From Betaproteobacteria bacterium (GTDB lineage Bacteria; Pseudomonadota; Gammaproteobacteria; Burkholderiales; Rhodocyclaceae), in assembly GCA_009779355.1 (NCBI GenBank), contig WREK01000006.1:1-37113 (forward strand): DNA of 37,113 nucleotides, written 5' to 3'. Positions 7,552 to 15,736 of the stretch are shown here, in pieces. Within the stretch, counting starts at the first letter, position 1, and every line of letters starts with the position of its first letter. The translations under genes and the position numbers were made by a program. The notes under the pieces were generated by a model. That model was not told the origin of the DNA, did not search any database, and saw nothing but the letters and a program-made list of their open reading frames with translations.

Positions 7552-8493
7552 ATGCATTGGGCGCAAATGCAGGAAGCGGGAGGTCTGGCAGGCATGCGTT
7601 TCCTGCTGCGCATCTATCGCCTTTGCGGGCGCTGGCCGTTCCGCTTCTTTCTGTTTTTTGTCCTGTTGTGGTTTTACGTGCGCCGGCGCGCTGCCCGTGA
7701 AGCGTCGCGCGAATACCTGCAACGGCTGCATGCCTTTAGCGGGGGGGCTACGCCGATGCCTTCACCACGCAACGTCTTCCGGCATTTTCTGGCATTTTCT
7801 GAAATCCTGCTCGGTAAGCTGCTGGCCATGGGCGCTTCCGATTTACAGGCCGATTACCGTGTCGATGGCACTGAGTGCATCGATCCGCTGTTCGAACAAA
7901 AACGCGGCGCCCTTTTCGTCACAGCCCACTTCGGCAACATCGAACTGTGCCGCAAGCTGGCGGAACGTTATGCCGGCGTGCGCCTGACAGCTTTCGGGTA
8001 CACAAAAAATGCTGCCCGTTTCACCCGGTTGATGAAAGAACTCGACCCCGGCTACGACGTCGACCTGATCCAGGTAGCCAGCGTCGGTGTCGATACCGCC
8101 ATCGCGCTGGCGCAGAGGGTATCTGCCGGGGGTCTCGTCGTCATTACCGGTGACCGCGTTCCAGTGGATACCGCCACGGCCACTGTGCGGGTTCCGTTTT
8201 TGGGGCATGAAGCCAGTTTCCCGGTTAGCCCCTACGTACTCGCTGCGGCGTTGCAATGCCCGTTGTTCGCTGTTTTCGGCGCCTGTCATGGCGATGGCTT
8301 TGTCATTACAGTGCGGCAACTCGCCGAATCGATCTGCCTGCCGCGCCGTGCCCGGGAAACGGCCGCCGTACCCTACGCCGCCGCTTTTGCCGGGCTGTTG
8401 GAAGCGGAGTGCCTGAAAACCCCTTTCCAGTGGTCCAACTTTTATCCGTTTTGGGCGCTGCCGGAACCCACCAAAACCGAGGAGGCTTGCTGA
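7552..8493 (+). CDS. Lipid A biosynthesis-type (HtrB/LpxL family) acyltransferase
   Basis: This 313-residue inner-membrane acyltransferase has an N-terminal membrane helix (about residues 27-43, FRFFLFFVLLW) and the HX4E catalytic motif His126-Glu131 (TAHFGNIEL). A second conserved block lies around VVITGDRVP. It probably acylates the glycosylated anchor made by the preceding GT2 enzyme. The ORF-track start at 7228 runs over the glycosyltransferase in another frame; ATG 7552 is the first sensible start, five bases after that gene ends. The stop overlaps the thioesterase ATG by one base. Confidence 0.85.
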   Translation: MHWAQMQEAGGLAGMRFLLRIYRLCGRWPFRFFLFFVLLWFYVRRRAAREASREYLQRLHAFSGGATPMPSPRNVFRHFLAFSEILLGKLLAMGASDLQADYRVDGTECIDPLFEQKRGALFVTAHFGNIELCRKLAERYAGVRLTAFGYTKNAARFTRLMKELDPGYDVDLIQVASVGVDTAIALAQRVSAGGLVVITGDRVPVDTATATVRVPFLGHEASFPVSPYVLAAALQCPLFAVFGACHGDGFVITVRQLAESICLPRRARETAAVPYAAAFAGLLEAECLKTPFQWSNFYPFWALPEPTKTEEAC

Positions 8494-8903
8494 TGCCGCT
8501 AACCGCCCGCGTCGACTGGGTCGTGCCCTTTCACGATCTCGACCCGATGGAAATATGCTGGCACGGGCACTATGTCCGTTATTTCGAACTGGTGCGAACC
8601 GCGCTGTTGCAGCGCATCCACTACGATTACCCGCAGATGCGCGCTTCCGGTTACGCCTGGCCGGTAATTGAGTTGTTCATCCGTTATGCGCATCCGCTGA
8701 TGTACCAGCAACGCCTCCATCTCGACGCCCGTCTCGTCGAATGGGAAAACCGGTTGAAAGTTTCCTACGAGATCCTTGATGCGGCAACCCAAAAACGGCT
8801 GACGTATGGCCATACCGTGCAGGTTGCCGTCGACATCCAAACCCGCGAAATGTGTTTTGTCACCCCCGACATATTGCATGAACAATTAAAGGGCTATCTA
8901 TGA
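8493..8903 (+). CDS. apeK: Hotdog (4HBT) thioesterase of the APE cluster
   Basis: This 136-residue 4-hydroxybenzoyl-CoA-type thioesterase would release or edit acyl groups on the ACPs. The signature region FHDLDPMEICWHGHYVRYFE (about residues 13-32) carries the expected catalytic aspartate (Asp17) and the NHY-like GHY. ATG 8493 is preceded by GAGGAGG at about 8479-8485, one of the clearest ribosome sites in the operon. The ORF track opens far upstream at 8256 in the acyltransferase gene and should be ignored. It overlaps the LolA-like gene through ATGA. Confidence 0.87.
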   Translation: MPLTARVDWVVPFHDLDPMEICWHGHYVRYFELVRTALLQRIHYDYPQMRASGYAWPVIELFIRYAHPLMYQQRLHLDARLVEWENRLKVSYEILDAATQKRLTYGHTVQVAVDIQTREMCFVTPDILHEQLKGYL

Positions 8904-9541
8904 AAAATACGATGTGGCAGACGCTTGCGCTGCTGATGTGCTTCATTTCGTTAGGGCTCGCCCCTACCAGTCCGGCGCAGGCCGCCGACGATCCGGCCCT
9001 GCTGCGTGCGATTCAATCTCAATTGGGCGTCGATACAGTGATTCGCGGCGACTTTATCCAGACCCGGCAGTTGGCTGGCATCAAAAAGCCGCTGGTAGCG
9101 AACGGCGTGTTCGTCGTCGAAAAAACGCGGGGCGTACTGTGGCGCACCCTCACGCCTTTTCCGCAGACGATGAGGGTCACCCAGGGGGAAATCCTGCAAA
9201 AGGACGGCGAGCGCGTGCTGATGGTCTTGCGCGCCGACCAGGAACCGGCGGTCAATGCCATCAGCCGCGTCCTGTTTTCGCTATTCGCTGGCGATATATC
9301 GGCATTGGCTGAATTTTTCGATTACACAGGCCGAACCGGCAGCGGTGGCTGGCAACTGTCTTTCACGGCCCGCAACGACGGGTTGCGGGCGGTCATCGGT
9401 TCGCTGTCGCTGGAGGGCGACAGCGTCGTCCGTCAGGTGATGCTGACCAGTGCTGCTGGCGACATCACACGCATCGCCTTTTCCAACGTCGCCACCGCTG
9501 CCGCGCTGACCGCCGATGAACGCGCCCAGTTCGACGAGTAA
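8900..9541 (+). CDS. LolA-like periplasmic lipoprotein carrier
   Basis: This 213-residue periplasmic protein has a clear signal peptide (residues 1-29, ending SPAQAA). The body has a LolA-type pattern: an early GDFIQTRQLAGIKKPL strand, VLWRTLTPFPQTMRV and the ILQKDGE turn. It probably shields the hydrophobic polyene conjugate on its way to the outer membrane, together with the MMPL exporter and the lipoprotein. It is a paralogue type found in APE loci (apeL by position), not the housekeeping lolA. It overlaps the exporter gene by 26 bases. Confidence 0.85.
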   Translation: MKNTMWQTLALLMCFISLGLAPTSPAQAADDPALLRAIQSQLGVDTVIRGDFIQTRQLAGIKKPLVANGVFVVEKTRGVLWRTLTPFPQTMRVTQGEILQKDGERVLMVLRADQEPAVNAISRVLFSLFAGDISALAEFFDYTGRTGSGGWQLSFTARNDGLRAVIGSLSLEGDSVVRQVMLTSAAGDITRIAFSNVATAAALTADERAQFDE

Positions 9542-11849
9542 AGCGCTTGCCGACGATTCCCGCTATGCCCGCCGCCACCGCACGCTGGCCTGGGGTTGGC
9601 TGTGCATCCTGGCATTGCTGGCTGGCGTGCTTCTTACGCACATACTGCCCTGGCGCGGCCAGATCGATACTGACCTGCTGGCGCTGCTTCCCGTCGACGA
9701 ACGCAACCCGCACGCCGAAGCCGCGCTGAAAACCCTGACGCAGCATGGCGAGCGGGAACTGGTGCTGCTGCTGGCGGCAAAGGATGCCGCCACGGCGCAG
9801 CGCGCCGCCCGCCACGTGCGTGAAAGCCTGCGGGAGGCGCCACTGACGCCGCAAGCGCCCCAGGCGCAAATCGAGGCCATGCGCGACCTCTATTTCCCCT
9901 ATCGCGCTGGCTTCATCACCGACCAGGATCTGCGCTGGATTGGACGCGCCGACCATTCGGCACAGGTGCAGCGCGCCCTGGCGCTTGCCTATCAGCCGTT
10001 CGCGGGCGGCACCCTCAATTGGCGCGATGACCCCTTCGGTTTCTTCGGCAACTGGATGATGCAACTGGGCGCTGCCAGCCCGGCACGCCCCTACGGCGAC
10101 ACGCTGATGGTGCAAACGGCGGAGCGCCACTATGCGGTGTTGCTCTATCAACTGACGCAAAGCGCGTTTTCGTCCAACCTTCAGAAGCGCCTTGCTGCTG
10201 ACCTGTCGGCTGTCCGAAATGAACTGGCGCAGCAGTTCCCCGACGTGCAATTGCTGCGGGCAGGCGTCGTCCTGCACGCCACAGCGGCGGCGCAACAGGC
10301 GCAGTTTGAAATGTCGCTGATCGGCAGCGGTTCGCTACTGTGCTGCGTATTGCTCACGTGGTTTGTTTTCCGAAATTTCAAGGCATTGCGGCTGATCCTG
10401 CTCTCGCTTGCCGCCGGCGCGCTGGCGGCATTGTCGCTGACGTGGCTGATGTTCGACCGCCTCCACGCGCTGACGCTGGTGTTCGGCGCCAGCCTGATCG
10501 GGGTTGCCGTTGATTACGGTGTCCTGGTGATGGCGCAGCATCTGAATGACCCCGAACCAGGCTGGCCGCGTTTCCGCCGGCTGCTGCCGACGTTGTCCCT
10601 GGTGCTGGTCGCACCGGCGCTGGCCTACCTCGGCCTGCTTCTGATGCCGTTCCCGGGCATGCGGCAAATGGCCTGCTTCGCCGTCTGCGGCATCATTAGC
10701 GCTTGGCTGACGATCATGCTCTGGTATCCCTATTTGTTGCCTCCGTCACTGCCGGTCACACCGCTTGCCGGATGGTTGATGAAAATGCTGCAGCACTGGC
10801 CGCGTTGGCGCGCAACCCCCGCGCAATGGGCCATCGCCGCACTGGCCGCCATCGCCATCGGCGTGGGCATGTCGCAACTGAAAACGGACGACGACATCCG
10901 CAACTTGGTCAATAGCGACCCGGAATTGCTGCGCGAACATCTCGATGTTGCCAGGGCGCTCGAACTGCCCAGCCCGGCACAGCTTTTTCTGATTACCGGC
11001 ACGGATCCCGAAGAAGTACTGCAACATGAAGAAGCATTGCTGGAAAAACTGACCCCGCTGCTTGCAACCGGCAAACTCACCGGCTTTGATGCAATCAGCC
11101 GCTGGCTGCCGTCGCGCGAGCGGCAACAGGTTGCGTGGGAGGCGCAGCAAACGCTGACCGGTGCCCGTGCCGCGCTGGCGGAAGAACTGGAGCTCCTCGG
11201 CGACTGGGCCACTGCCACGCGCCAGGCATCGCTGACGGCAGACGAATGGCTGGCGCAACCGGCAACAAAGCCACTGCGTTACCTATGGCAGGGCCGTAGT
11301 GCGGACGGCCGCTATTCGAGCATCGTCCTCCTGAAAGGGCTGCACGATGCCGACACCGCGCGTCAACTGGCGGCACTCAGCGACGCCCATACCCAATGGG
11401 TCGACAAAACTGCCGAAGTTTCGTCATTGATGGGGCGTTACCGGACGCTGCTGTCATCCGTGCTGGCCGCCGCCTATATATTGGCCCCGTTGGCGCTGCT
11501 GGCGTTCTTCCGTCGCCAGACGTGGCGTGTCGTCATGCCGTCGCTGCTAGCCACATTGGGCACACTGGCGGTTATGGGCTACGCTGGCGTGCCGCTGCAG
11601 CTGCTCAACGTACTGACGCTCCTGCTAGTGTTTGGTATGGGTATCGACTACGGCCTGTTCCTGGTCGCGCAGCGCAGCGATGCCCGCGCTTTTCTCGCCA
11701 TCTGCGTTGCCGCCTCGCTGACGCTGGCAGCGTTCGGCCTGCTGGCCGTGAGCAGTACGCCGGCATTGCAGACGATAGGGGTGACGACCGTGCTTGGGAT
11801 TGGGCTGGCGTGGTTGTTTACGCCGCTGTTCAGGGAGCATACGGGGTGA
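9516..11849 (+). CDS. MMPL/RND-family exporter of the APE cluster
   Basis: This 777-residue transporter has two halves, each a transmembrane bundle after a large periplasmic loop. Hydrophobic helices include one at about residues 25-44 (GWLCILALLAGVLL), a cluster at ~265-425 and a second cluster from ~640 to 770. The D-Y motif of RND/MMPL helices is seen in GVAVDYGVLV and GMGIDYGLFLVAQR. It would use the proton gradient to extract the polyene-lipid and hand it to the LolA-like protein (apeM by order, an inference). The start overlaps the preceding gene by 26 bases. The run of tightly packed APE genes breaks right after its stop, where a TA module is inserted. Confidence 0.88.
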   Translation: MNAPSSTSKALADDSRYARRHRTLAWGWLCILALLAGVLLTHILPWRGQIDTDLLALLPVDERNPHAEAALKTLTQHGERELVLLLAAKDAATAQRAARHVRESLREAPLTPQAPQAQIEAMRDLYFPYRAGFITDQDLRWIGRADHSAQVQRALALAYQPFAGGTLNWRDDPFGFFGNWMMQLGAASPARPYGDTLMVQTAERHYAVLLYQLTQSAFSSNLQKRLAADLSAVRNELAQQFPDVQLLRAGVVLHATAAAQQAQFEMSLIGSGSLLCCVLLTWFVFRNFKALRLILLSLAAGALAALSLTWLMFDRLHALTLVFGASLIGVAVDYGVLVMAQHLNDPEPGWPRFRRLLPTLSLVLVAPALAYLGLLLMPFPGMRQMACFAVCGIISAWLTIMLWYPYLLPPSLPVTPLAGWLMKMLQHWPRWRATPAQWAIAALAAIAIGVGMSQLKTDDDIRNLVNSDPELLREHLDVARALELPSPAQLFLITGTDPEEVLQHEEALLEKLTPLLATGKLTGFDAISRWLPSRERQQVAWEAQQTLTGARAALAEELELLGDWATATRQASLTADEWLAQPATKPLRYLWQGRSADGRYSSIVLLKGLHDADTARQLAALSDAHTQWVDKTAEVSSLMGRYRTLLSSVLAAAYILAPLALLAFFRRQTWRVVMPSLLATLGTLAVMGYAGVPLQLLNVLTLLLVFGMGIDYGLFLVAQRSDARAFLAICVAASLTLAAFGLLAVSSTPALQTIGVTTVLGIGLAWLFTPLFREHTG

Positions 11850-11868
11850 GTCCCCGATTGACTCGCCC

Positions 11869-11896
11869 TTGTTTTCTGTACCAAATTTGGTACAAT
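11869..11896 (+). promoter_or_regulatory. Promoter with palindromic operator for the HigBA-like module
   Basis: A -35-like TTGTTT (11869-11874) and a -10-like TACAAT (11891-11896) are 16 bases apart. A perfect 18-bp palindrome, TGTACCAAATTTGGTACA (11877-11894), fills the spacer and overlaps the -10 box, seven bases before the toxin ATG at 11903. This is the layout expected of an autorepressed TA promoter bound by the XRE antitoxin. Confidence 0.6.
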
Positions 11897-11902
11897 CATC
11901 AC

Positions 11903-12248
11903 ATGAATCCCATAATCCTTGATGTTCGCTTCTTTCAGACGGAATCTGGCGCGGAGCCGGTGCGTGATTGGCTGAAAGCGTTGCCGCCGCCGACACGCCG
12001 AGCCATCGGCGAAGACCTGAAGACCGTGCAATTCGGCTGGCCTCTTGGAATGCCACTAGTGCGGAAAATGGAAAAGGATTTGTGGGAAGTGCGTGTTCAC
12101 TTGGAGAGGCAGGTCGCGCGGGTGATAGTTCACCGTGGCGGGCAGCGTGATGGTGTTGCTGCACGGGTTCATCAAAAAATCCGCCGCAACGCCGAAAGAC
12201 GATCTGGCACTGGCCAAGAGCCGACTCAAACAGTTAAGGAGTCAATGA
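11903..12248 (+). pseudogene. higB: HigB-like (RelE/ParE superfamily, Gp49-like) toxin, frameshifted
   Basis: The first ~75 residues read as a Gp49/HigB-type mRNA-interferase toxin (FFQTESGAEPVRDWL, KDLWEVRVHLE, ending RVI). After codon ATA (12125-12127) the family sequence continues only in the +1 frame: from 12129 it reads FTVAGSVMVLLHGFIKKS and ends SRLKQLRSQ with TGA at 12246-12248. One extra base near 12128 therefore breaks the gene; without it the product would be 114 residues. As written, the ribosome runs on in frame into the antitoxin, giving one long ORF. Either the toxin is inactivated or the base is a sequencing error; a programmed shift is less likely because no slippery site is seen. 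Confidence 0.8.
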
Positions 12249-12532
12249 TGAAGAACAAGTATATCGGCAGTAGCCTCGACACCTTTTTTAAAGAGGAAGC
12301 CATGCTGGAAGAGGTCACTGCTGTGGCGGTGAAGCGGGCGCTTGCCTGGCAGATCGAGAACGAGATGGAGGCACAGAAACTGACCAAGACAGCCTTGGCA
12401 AAAAGGATGCATACCAGTCGTTCGGCGCTGAATCGTCTGCTCGATGAGAGCGACACCAGCCTGACACTGACCACACTAGCCAGCGCCGCTGCCGCACTCG
12501 GTAAAACTGTGAAGATAGAGTTGGTGGCTTAG
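12245..12532 (+). CDS. higA: XRE-family HigA-like antitoxin
   Basis: This 95-residue helix-turn-helix antitoxin would bind the HigB-like toxin and repress the module. The HTH is visible at about residues 55-80: KLTKTALAKRMHTSRSALNR, followed by LTTLASAAAALGKTVKIEL. Start ATG 12245 overlaps the toxin's restored TGA (12246-12248); ATG 12248 is also possible. An AAGGAG site lies at about 12236-12241. The gene is intact while the toxin is not. It and the toxin separate two parts of the APE operon. Confidence 0.87.
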   Translation: MMKNKYIGSSLDTFFKEEAMLEEVTAVAVKRALAWQIENEMEAQKLTKTALAKRMHTSRSALNRLLDESDTSLTLTTLASAAAALGKTVKIELVA

Positions 12533-12748
12533 TTCCCGATAGTTGCCACTGCTACAATACACAATCTGTGCAAGTGTAAATTTCAATCCACGCCCGTACC
12601 CGGGCGACAAAAGCGCTTGAAAGAGGTTACGCCTCTCCCAAGCGAGATTATCCCCCTAAAGGGGGAGGTTTCTAACCGCGGTTTGTTTTTGATGAAACCT
12701 CCGACATCACCGTTTTCGACGCCTCCCAATGGTTGCTGCCACGCGTCT
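12533..12748. other. Non-coding gap inside the APE operon
   Basis: No convincing gene is present. It holds the CRISPR-repeat-like sequence at 12580-12608 and a small hairpin, TCCCCCTAAAGGGGGA (12651-12666), that lacks a U-tract. The ORF-track extension of the next gene back to 12617 has no ribosome site and no family match, so it is treated as untranslated. Confidence 0.6.
12580..12608 (-). repeat. Solitary sequence resembling a type I-C CRISPR repeat
   Basis: On the minus strand the stretch reads GTCGCCCGGGTACGGGCGTG followed by GATTGAAA. This fits the general form of type I-C repeats (GTCGCCC...GGGCGTGGATTGAAAC), including the terminal ATTGAAA, with one mismatch at the very end. There is only one copy in the window, no spacers and no cas gene. 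It is a relic or chance match, not an array. Confidence 0.5.
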
Positions 12749-13300
12749 ATGGGCTGGCGCGGTGCCCGTTTCGTTTTGCTGGCAGCGCTGGGGCTGGCTG
12801 GCTGTGCTTCTTTCTGGCTTTCCGGGGGTTTGCCGCTGCTGAAAATTTCTCCGGCGACATTCGGGTCGCGGATCATTGAGCAGCGGTCGGCCATCGTCTG
12901 GCCTGGCGAACAAAGAGTGCTGGAGATGGTGCTCGATATCCATGGCGGCACAATGACCGTGATCGGCCTGACGTTTGGTGCGCGCTTGTTCAGCTTTGAT
13001 TACGATGGCGAGAAAATCGTCGAAACGCAGCCGTTGCCCAGCGGTTTGTCTGCCAGGCGCATCGTAAACGACCTGTTGCTGATATACGCGCCGCTTGACG
13101 CCCTGCGTGTCGCGCTGCCAGCCGACTGGACAGTCCATGAAGAACAAGGGGGGCGGCAAGTATTTTTTGACGGAGCGCTCAACATTTCCATTCACTATGA
13201 CGAAGGCGCAAAGTGGCAGGGGCGTACCGTGCTTGACAACCATGCGTTGCACTATCAACTGACGCTCGATAGCCGTGAGGCGGAAGACGATGCGCCCTAG
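12749..13300 (+). CDS. Outer-membrane lipoprotein of the APE cluster (DUF3261-like)
   Basis: This 183-residue lipoprotein has a lipobox LAALGLAGC with Cys19 as the lipidation site when ATG 12749 is used; the longer ORF-track form would bury the signal peptide. The rest is a mostly beta-rich domain of the DUF3261 type seen in APE loci, probably helping deliver the polyene to the outer membrane (apeN by order, an inference). It lies about 0.9 kb after the exporter gene because a TA module and a non-coding gap intervene. It overlaps the ketosynthase gene by 11 bases. Confidence 0.8.
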   Translation: MGWRGARFVLLAALGLAGCASFWLSGGLPLLKISPATFGSRIIEQRSAIVWPGEQRVLEMVLDIHGGTMTVIGLTFGARLFSFDYDGEKIVETQPLPSGLSARRIVNDLLLIYAPLDALRVALPADWTVHEEQGGRQVFFDGALNISIHYDEGAKWQGRTVLDNHALHYQLTLDSREAEDDAP

Positions 13301-14477
13301 CCCGATCATACTGCTGCCGCCTGCGGTTGCCTGCGCGTTGGGCGACGGGTTGGAAAATGTCCGCGAAGCATTGTTCTCCGGGCGCAGCCCAGGTATGCGC
13401 CGTAGCAACGCCTACAGCCCGGGGCGGGTTCTGACGCTTGGGCATGCCGATACGCCGTTGCCCTCACTCGATGCTTTTCCGGTTCCCCAAAGGTCGCGCA
13501 ACAATGCCTTGCTGCTGGCGGCTTTCGCGCAGGTTGAACCCTCATTCCGGGAACTGGCGCGCGACATCCCGGCGCACCGTATCGCCGTGGTTCTTGGCAC
13601 CAGCACGTCTGGCATTGGCGAGAGCGAAACCGCCATCCAGCACTATTGCCGCGATTTTCCCGAAGGCTATCACTACAGCCAGCAGGAATTCGGTTCCCCG
13701 GCCCGGATGCTTGCCGGATATCTTGGTTGCACCGGCCCTACCTACAGTGTTTCAACCGCCTGCACATCGAGCGCCAAGGCGCTGATCAGCGGTGCACGGC
13801 TGTTGCGCGCCGGTCTGGCCGATCTGGTGGTTGCAGGGGGAGCCGACACGCTCACCCGTTTCACCATCGCCGGGTTCTCTTCGCTCGAAGCGGTTAGTGA
13901 AACGCCCTGCCTACCGTTTTCGGCTAACCGTTGCGGCATCAATATTGGTGAGGCAGCGGCGCTGTTTCTGATGCGGCGGCAAGCCGCCGGGGACGAACAC
14001 GCGGTCACATTGGCGGGCTGGGGCGAAGCGTCCGACGGCCATCACATTTCGGCGCCCGATCCCAACGGCGCCGGCGCGTCGAGCGCCATTCTCGAAGCGC
14101 TGGCCCGTGCCGATTGCCCGGCAGCCGATATCGGTTACATCAACCTGCACGGCACGGCCACGCGCCATAACGACGCGATGGAAAGCCGTGTCGTCTCAAG
14201 GCTCTTCCCCCATTGCCCGGCCAGCAGCACCAAGCCGCTGACTGGGCATACGCTTGGCGCCGCAGGGGCACTGGAAGCGGTGCTGACCTGGCTGACGCTG
14301 ACCGATAGCGCACATCGCCTGCCGCCGCACCTGTGGGACGGTATCCAGGATCCGGACGATCCGGCATTGCCGCTGGTCGCGCTGCATGCGCACGCCTGCT
14401 CGCCGGTACGGGCGGCGCTATCTACCTCATTTGCCTTCGGCGGCAGCAACACCGCACTGATACTCAAAACAACTTGA
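13290..14477 (+). CDS. apeO: APE beta-ketoacyl-ACP synthase (partner of the chain-length factor)
   Basis: This 395-residue ketosynthase extends the polyene chain by decarboxylative condensation on ACP. The full catalytic set is visible: Cys158 in STACTSSAK, His287 in LHGTATRHND and His320 in KPLTGHTLGAAGALE. ATG 13290 is preferred to the GTG at 13275 because it gives the natural MRPSPIILLPP start; it overlaps the lipoprotein gene by 11 bases. In the characterised APE system the ketosynthase acts as a heterodimer with the short chain-length factor, here the first gene of the locus. The gap to the dehydratase is only 12 bases. Confidence 0.9.
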   Translation: MRPSPIILLPPAVACALGDGLENVREALFSGRSPGMRRSNAYSPGRVLTLGHADTPLPSLDAFPVPQRSRNNALLLAAFAQVEPSFRELARDIPAHRIAVVLGTSTSGIGESETAIQHYCRDFPEGYHYSQQEFGSPARMLAGYLGCTGPTYSVSTACTSSAKALISGARLLRAGLADLVVAGGADTLTRFTIAGFSSLEAVSETPCLPFSANRCGINIGEAAALFLMRRQAAGDEHAVTLAGWGEASDGHHISAPDPNGAGASSAILEALARADCPAADIGYINLHGTATRHNDAMESRVVSRLFPHCPASSTKPLTGHTLGAAGALEAVLTWLTLTDSAHRLPPHLWDGIQDPDDPALPLVALHAHACSPVRAALSTSFAFGGSNTALILKTT

Positions 14478-14489
14478 CGTCTCCTTACC

Positions 14490-14972
14490 ATGAGCTATCG
14501 CCCAATTGTTGATTATTTGCCGCACCGGCCACCGATGGTGCTGCTTGACCGTGTCGTTGAAATCACCGGGACATGTGCCGTTTGTGAAGTCACTATTCGG
14601 GTCGACAGCCCGTTTTGTGACGGTTGCGCCGTCCCCGGTTGGGTCGGCATCGAATACATGGCGCAAACCGTCGGCGTCCTGGCCGGTTGGCAGGCGCAGG
14701 CGAAACAGTTGCCGGTCAAGGTCGGGTTCCTGGCCGGGACGCGCCATTATCAAAGTCATGTGTCACAGTTCCGTGTCGGCGACGTATTGCGCATCACCGC
14801 CGATGAGGAAATGATGTCCGCTGACAGCTTGTCCGCCATGCGCTGCATGCTGCACGACGCTGCCAGTACGCTGCTTGCCGAAGCTTCCTTGCTGGTGTTT
14901 CAGCCCGATAACCTGGAAGCTTCCCTGCAACAGGCTTCAACCCTCCCCGAGAATGCTTCGGCGCTACAATAA
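14490..14972 (+). CDS. apeP: APE hotdog dehydratase
   Basis: This 160-residue FabA/FabZ-like hotdog protein begins IVDYLPHRPPMVLLDRVVEI, the usual dehydratase N-terminus with an HRPPMxLLD motif. It carries a GWVGIEYMAQTVGVLAGW helix, where an acidic residue (Glu in GIEYMAQ) is expected at the active site. In the studied APE system two dehydratase subunits act together; the other is the C-terminal domain of the ligase gene. It dehydrates 3-hydroxyacyl intermediates to create the conjugated double bonds. Its TAA overlaps the ketoreductase ATG by one base. Confidence 0.88.
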   Translation: MSYRPIVDYLPHRPPMVLLDRVVEITGTCAVCEVTIRVDSPFCDGCAVPGWVGIEYMAQTVGVLAGWQAQAKQLPVKVGFLAGTRHYQSHVSQFRVGDVLRITADEEMMSADSLSAMRCMLHDAASTLLAEASLLVFQPDNLEASLQQASTLPENASALQ

Positions 14973-15736
14973 TGCACTTCCCCGATCAGAAAACCGGCAT
15001 GCCCCCATCTTCCCCCAGAACCGTACTGGTCACTGGCGCCAGCCGTGGCATTGGCCGTGCCGTTGCCCTGCGTCTGGCGCAGGACGGGTTCGATATCGTT
15101 GTCCATTGCCGCAACCAGCGCGCCCAGGCCGAAGCCGTTATCGAAGCCATCATTGCCCAGGGGCAGCAAGCCCGGCTGCTAATGTTCAACATCGCCGACC
15201 GCGAAGCGGCCCGTCAGGCGCTGGAAACTGATATCGCTACGCACGGTGTCTATTACGGGGTGGTGTGCAACGCCGGCGTAACTGCTGACAATGCCTTTCC
15301 GGCCATGCCCGCCGACGACTGGGATCGGGTGCTCGAAACCGATCTCGACAGCTTTTACAACATCCTTCACCCCTTAACCATGCCAATGGTACAGACGCGC
15401 CGTCCTGGCCGCATCGTCACGTTGTCGTCGGTTTCTGGCATCTCCGGCAACCGCGGGCAGGTCAATTACAGTGCCGCCAAGGCTGGCATCATCGGTGCTA
15501 CCAAAGCCCTGGCGCTGGAATTGGCAAAACGGCAAATCACCGTTAATTGCGTTGCGCCCGGCCTGATCGACACTGGGATGGTGTCGCCGGAAGTAGTCGA
15601 ACATGCTATGCCTGCTATCCCTTTGCGGCGCATCGGCCAGCCTGAGGAAGTTGCGGCTGTCGTCGCCTTTTTGATGCGTGATGACGCTGCCTACATCACC
15701 CGGCAGGTTATTTCCGTCGATGGAGGCATGCTATGA
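14972..15736 (+). CDS. apeQ: APE 3-oxoacyl-ACP reductase (FabG-like)
   Basis: This 254-residue short-chain dehydrogenase reduces the 3-keto group with NADPH. Motifs are complete: the cofactor loop TGASRGIG, NAGV, catalytic Ser in SSVSGISG, YSAAK with the catalytic Tyr-Lys pair, and the C-terminal ISVDGGML. ATG 14972 overlaps the previous stop (TAATG); an internal ATG at 15001 would drop the ten-residue leader MHFPDQKTGM. It overlaps the second ketosynthase gene through ATGA. A housekeeping FabG role is possible but unlikely given the location. Confidence 0.9.
   Translation: MHFPDQKTGMPPSSPRTVLVTGASRGIGRAVALRLAQDGFDIVVHCRNQRAQAEAVIEAIIAQGQQARLLMFNIADREAARQALETDIATHGVYYGVVCNAGVTADNAFPAMPADDWDRVLETDLDSFYNILHPLTMPMVQTRRPGRIVTLSSVSGISGNRGQVNYSAAKAGIIGATKALALELAKRQITVNCVAPGLIDTGMVSPEVVEHAMPAIPLRRIGQPEEVAAVVAFLMRDDAAYITRQVISVDGGML

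Noticed and set aside
11396-11902. Upstream part of ORF 11396-12532
   Set aside because: It runs over the end of the MMPL exporter in another frame; the toxin start at 11903 follows its own promoter.
12580-12608. CRISPR array
   Set aside because: Only one repeat-like unit is present, with no spacers or cas genes, so no array is called.
12617-12748. N-terminal extension of the lipoprotein ORF
   Set aside because: It would place 44 residues before the lipobox signal peptide, and no ribosome site supports it.
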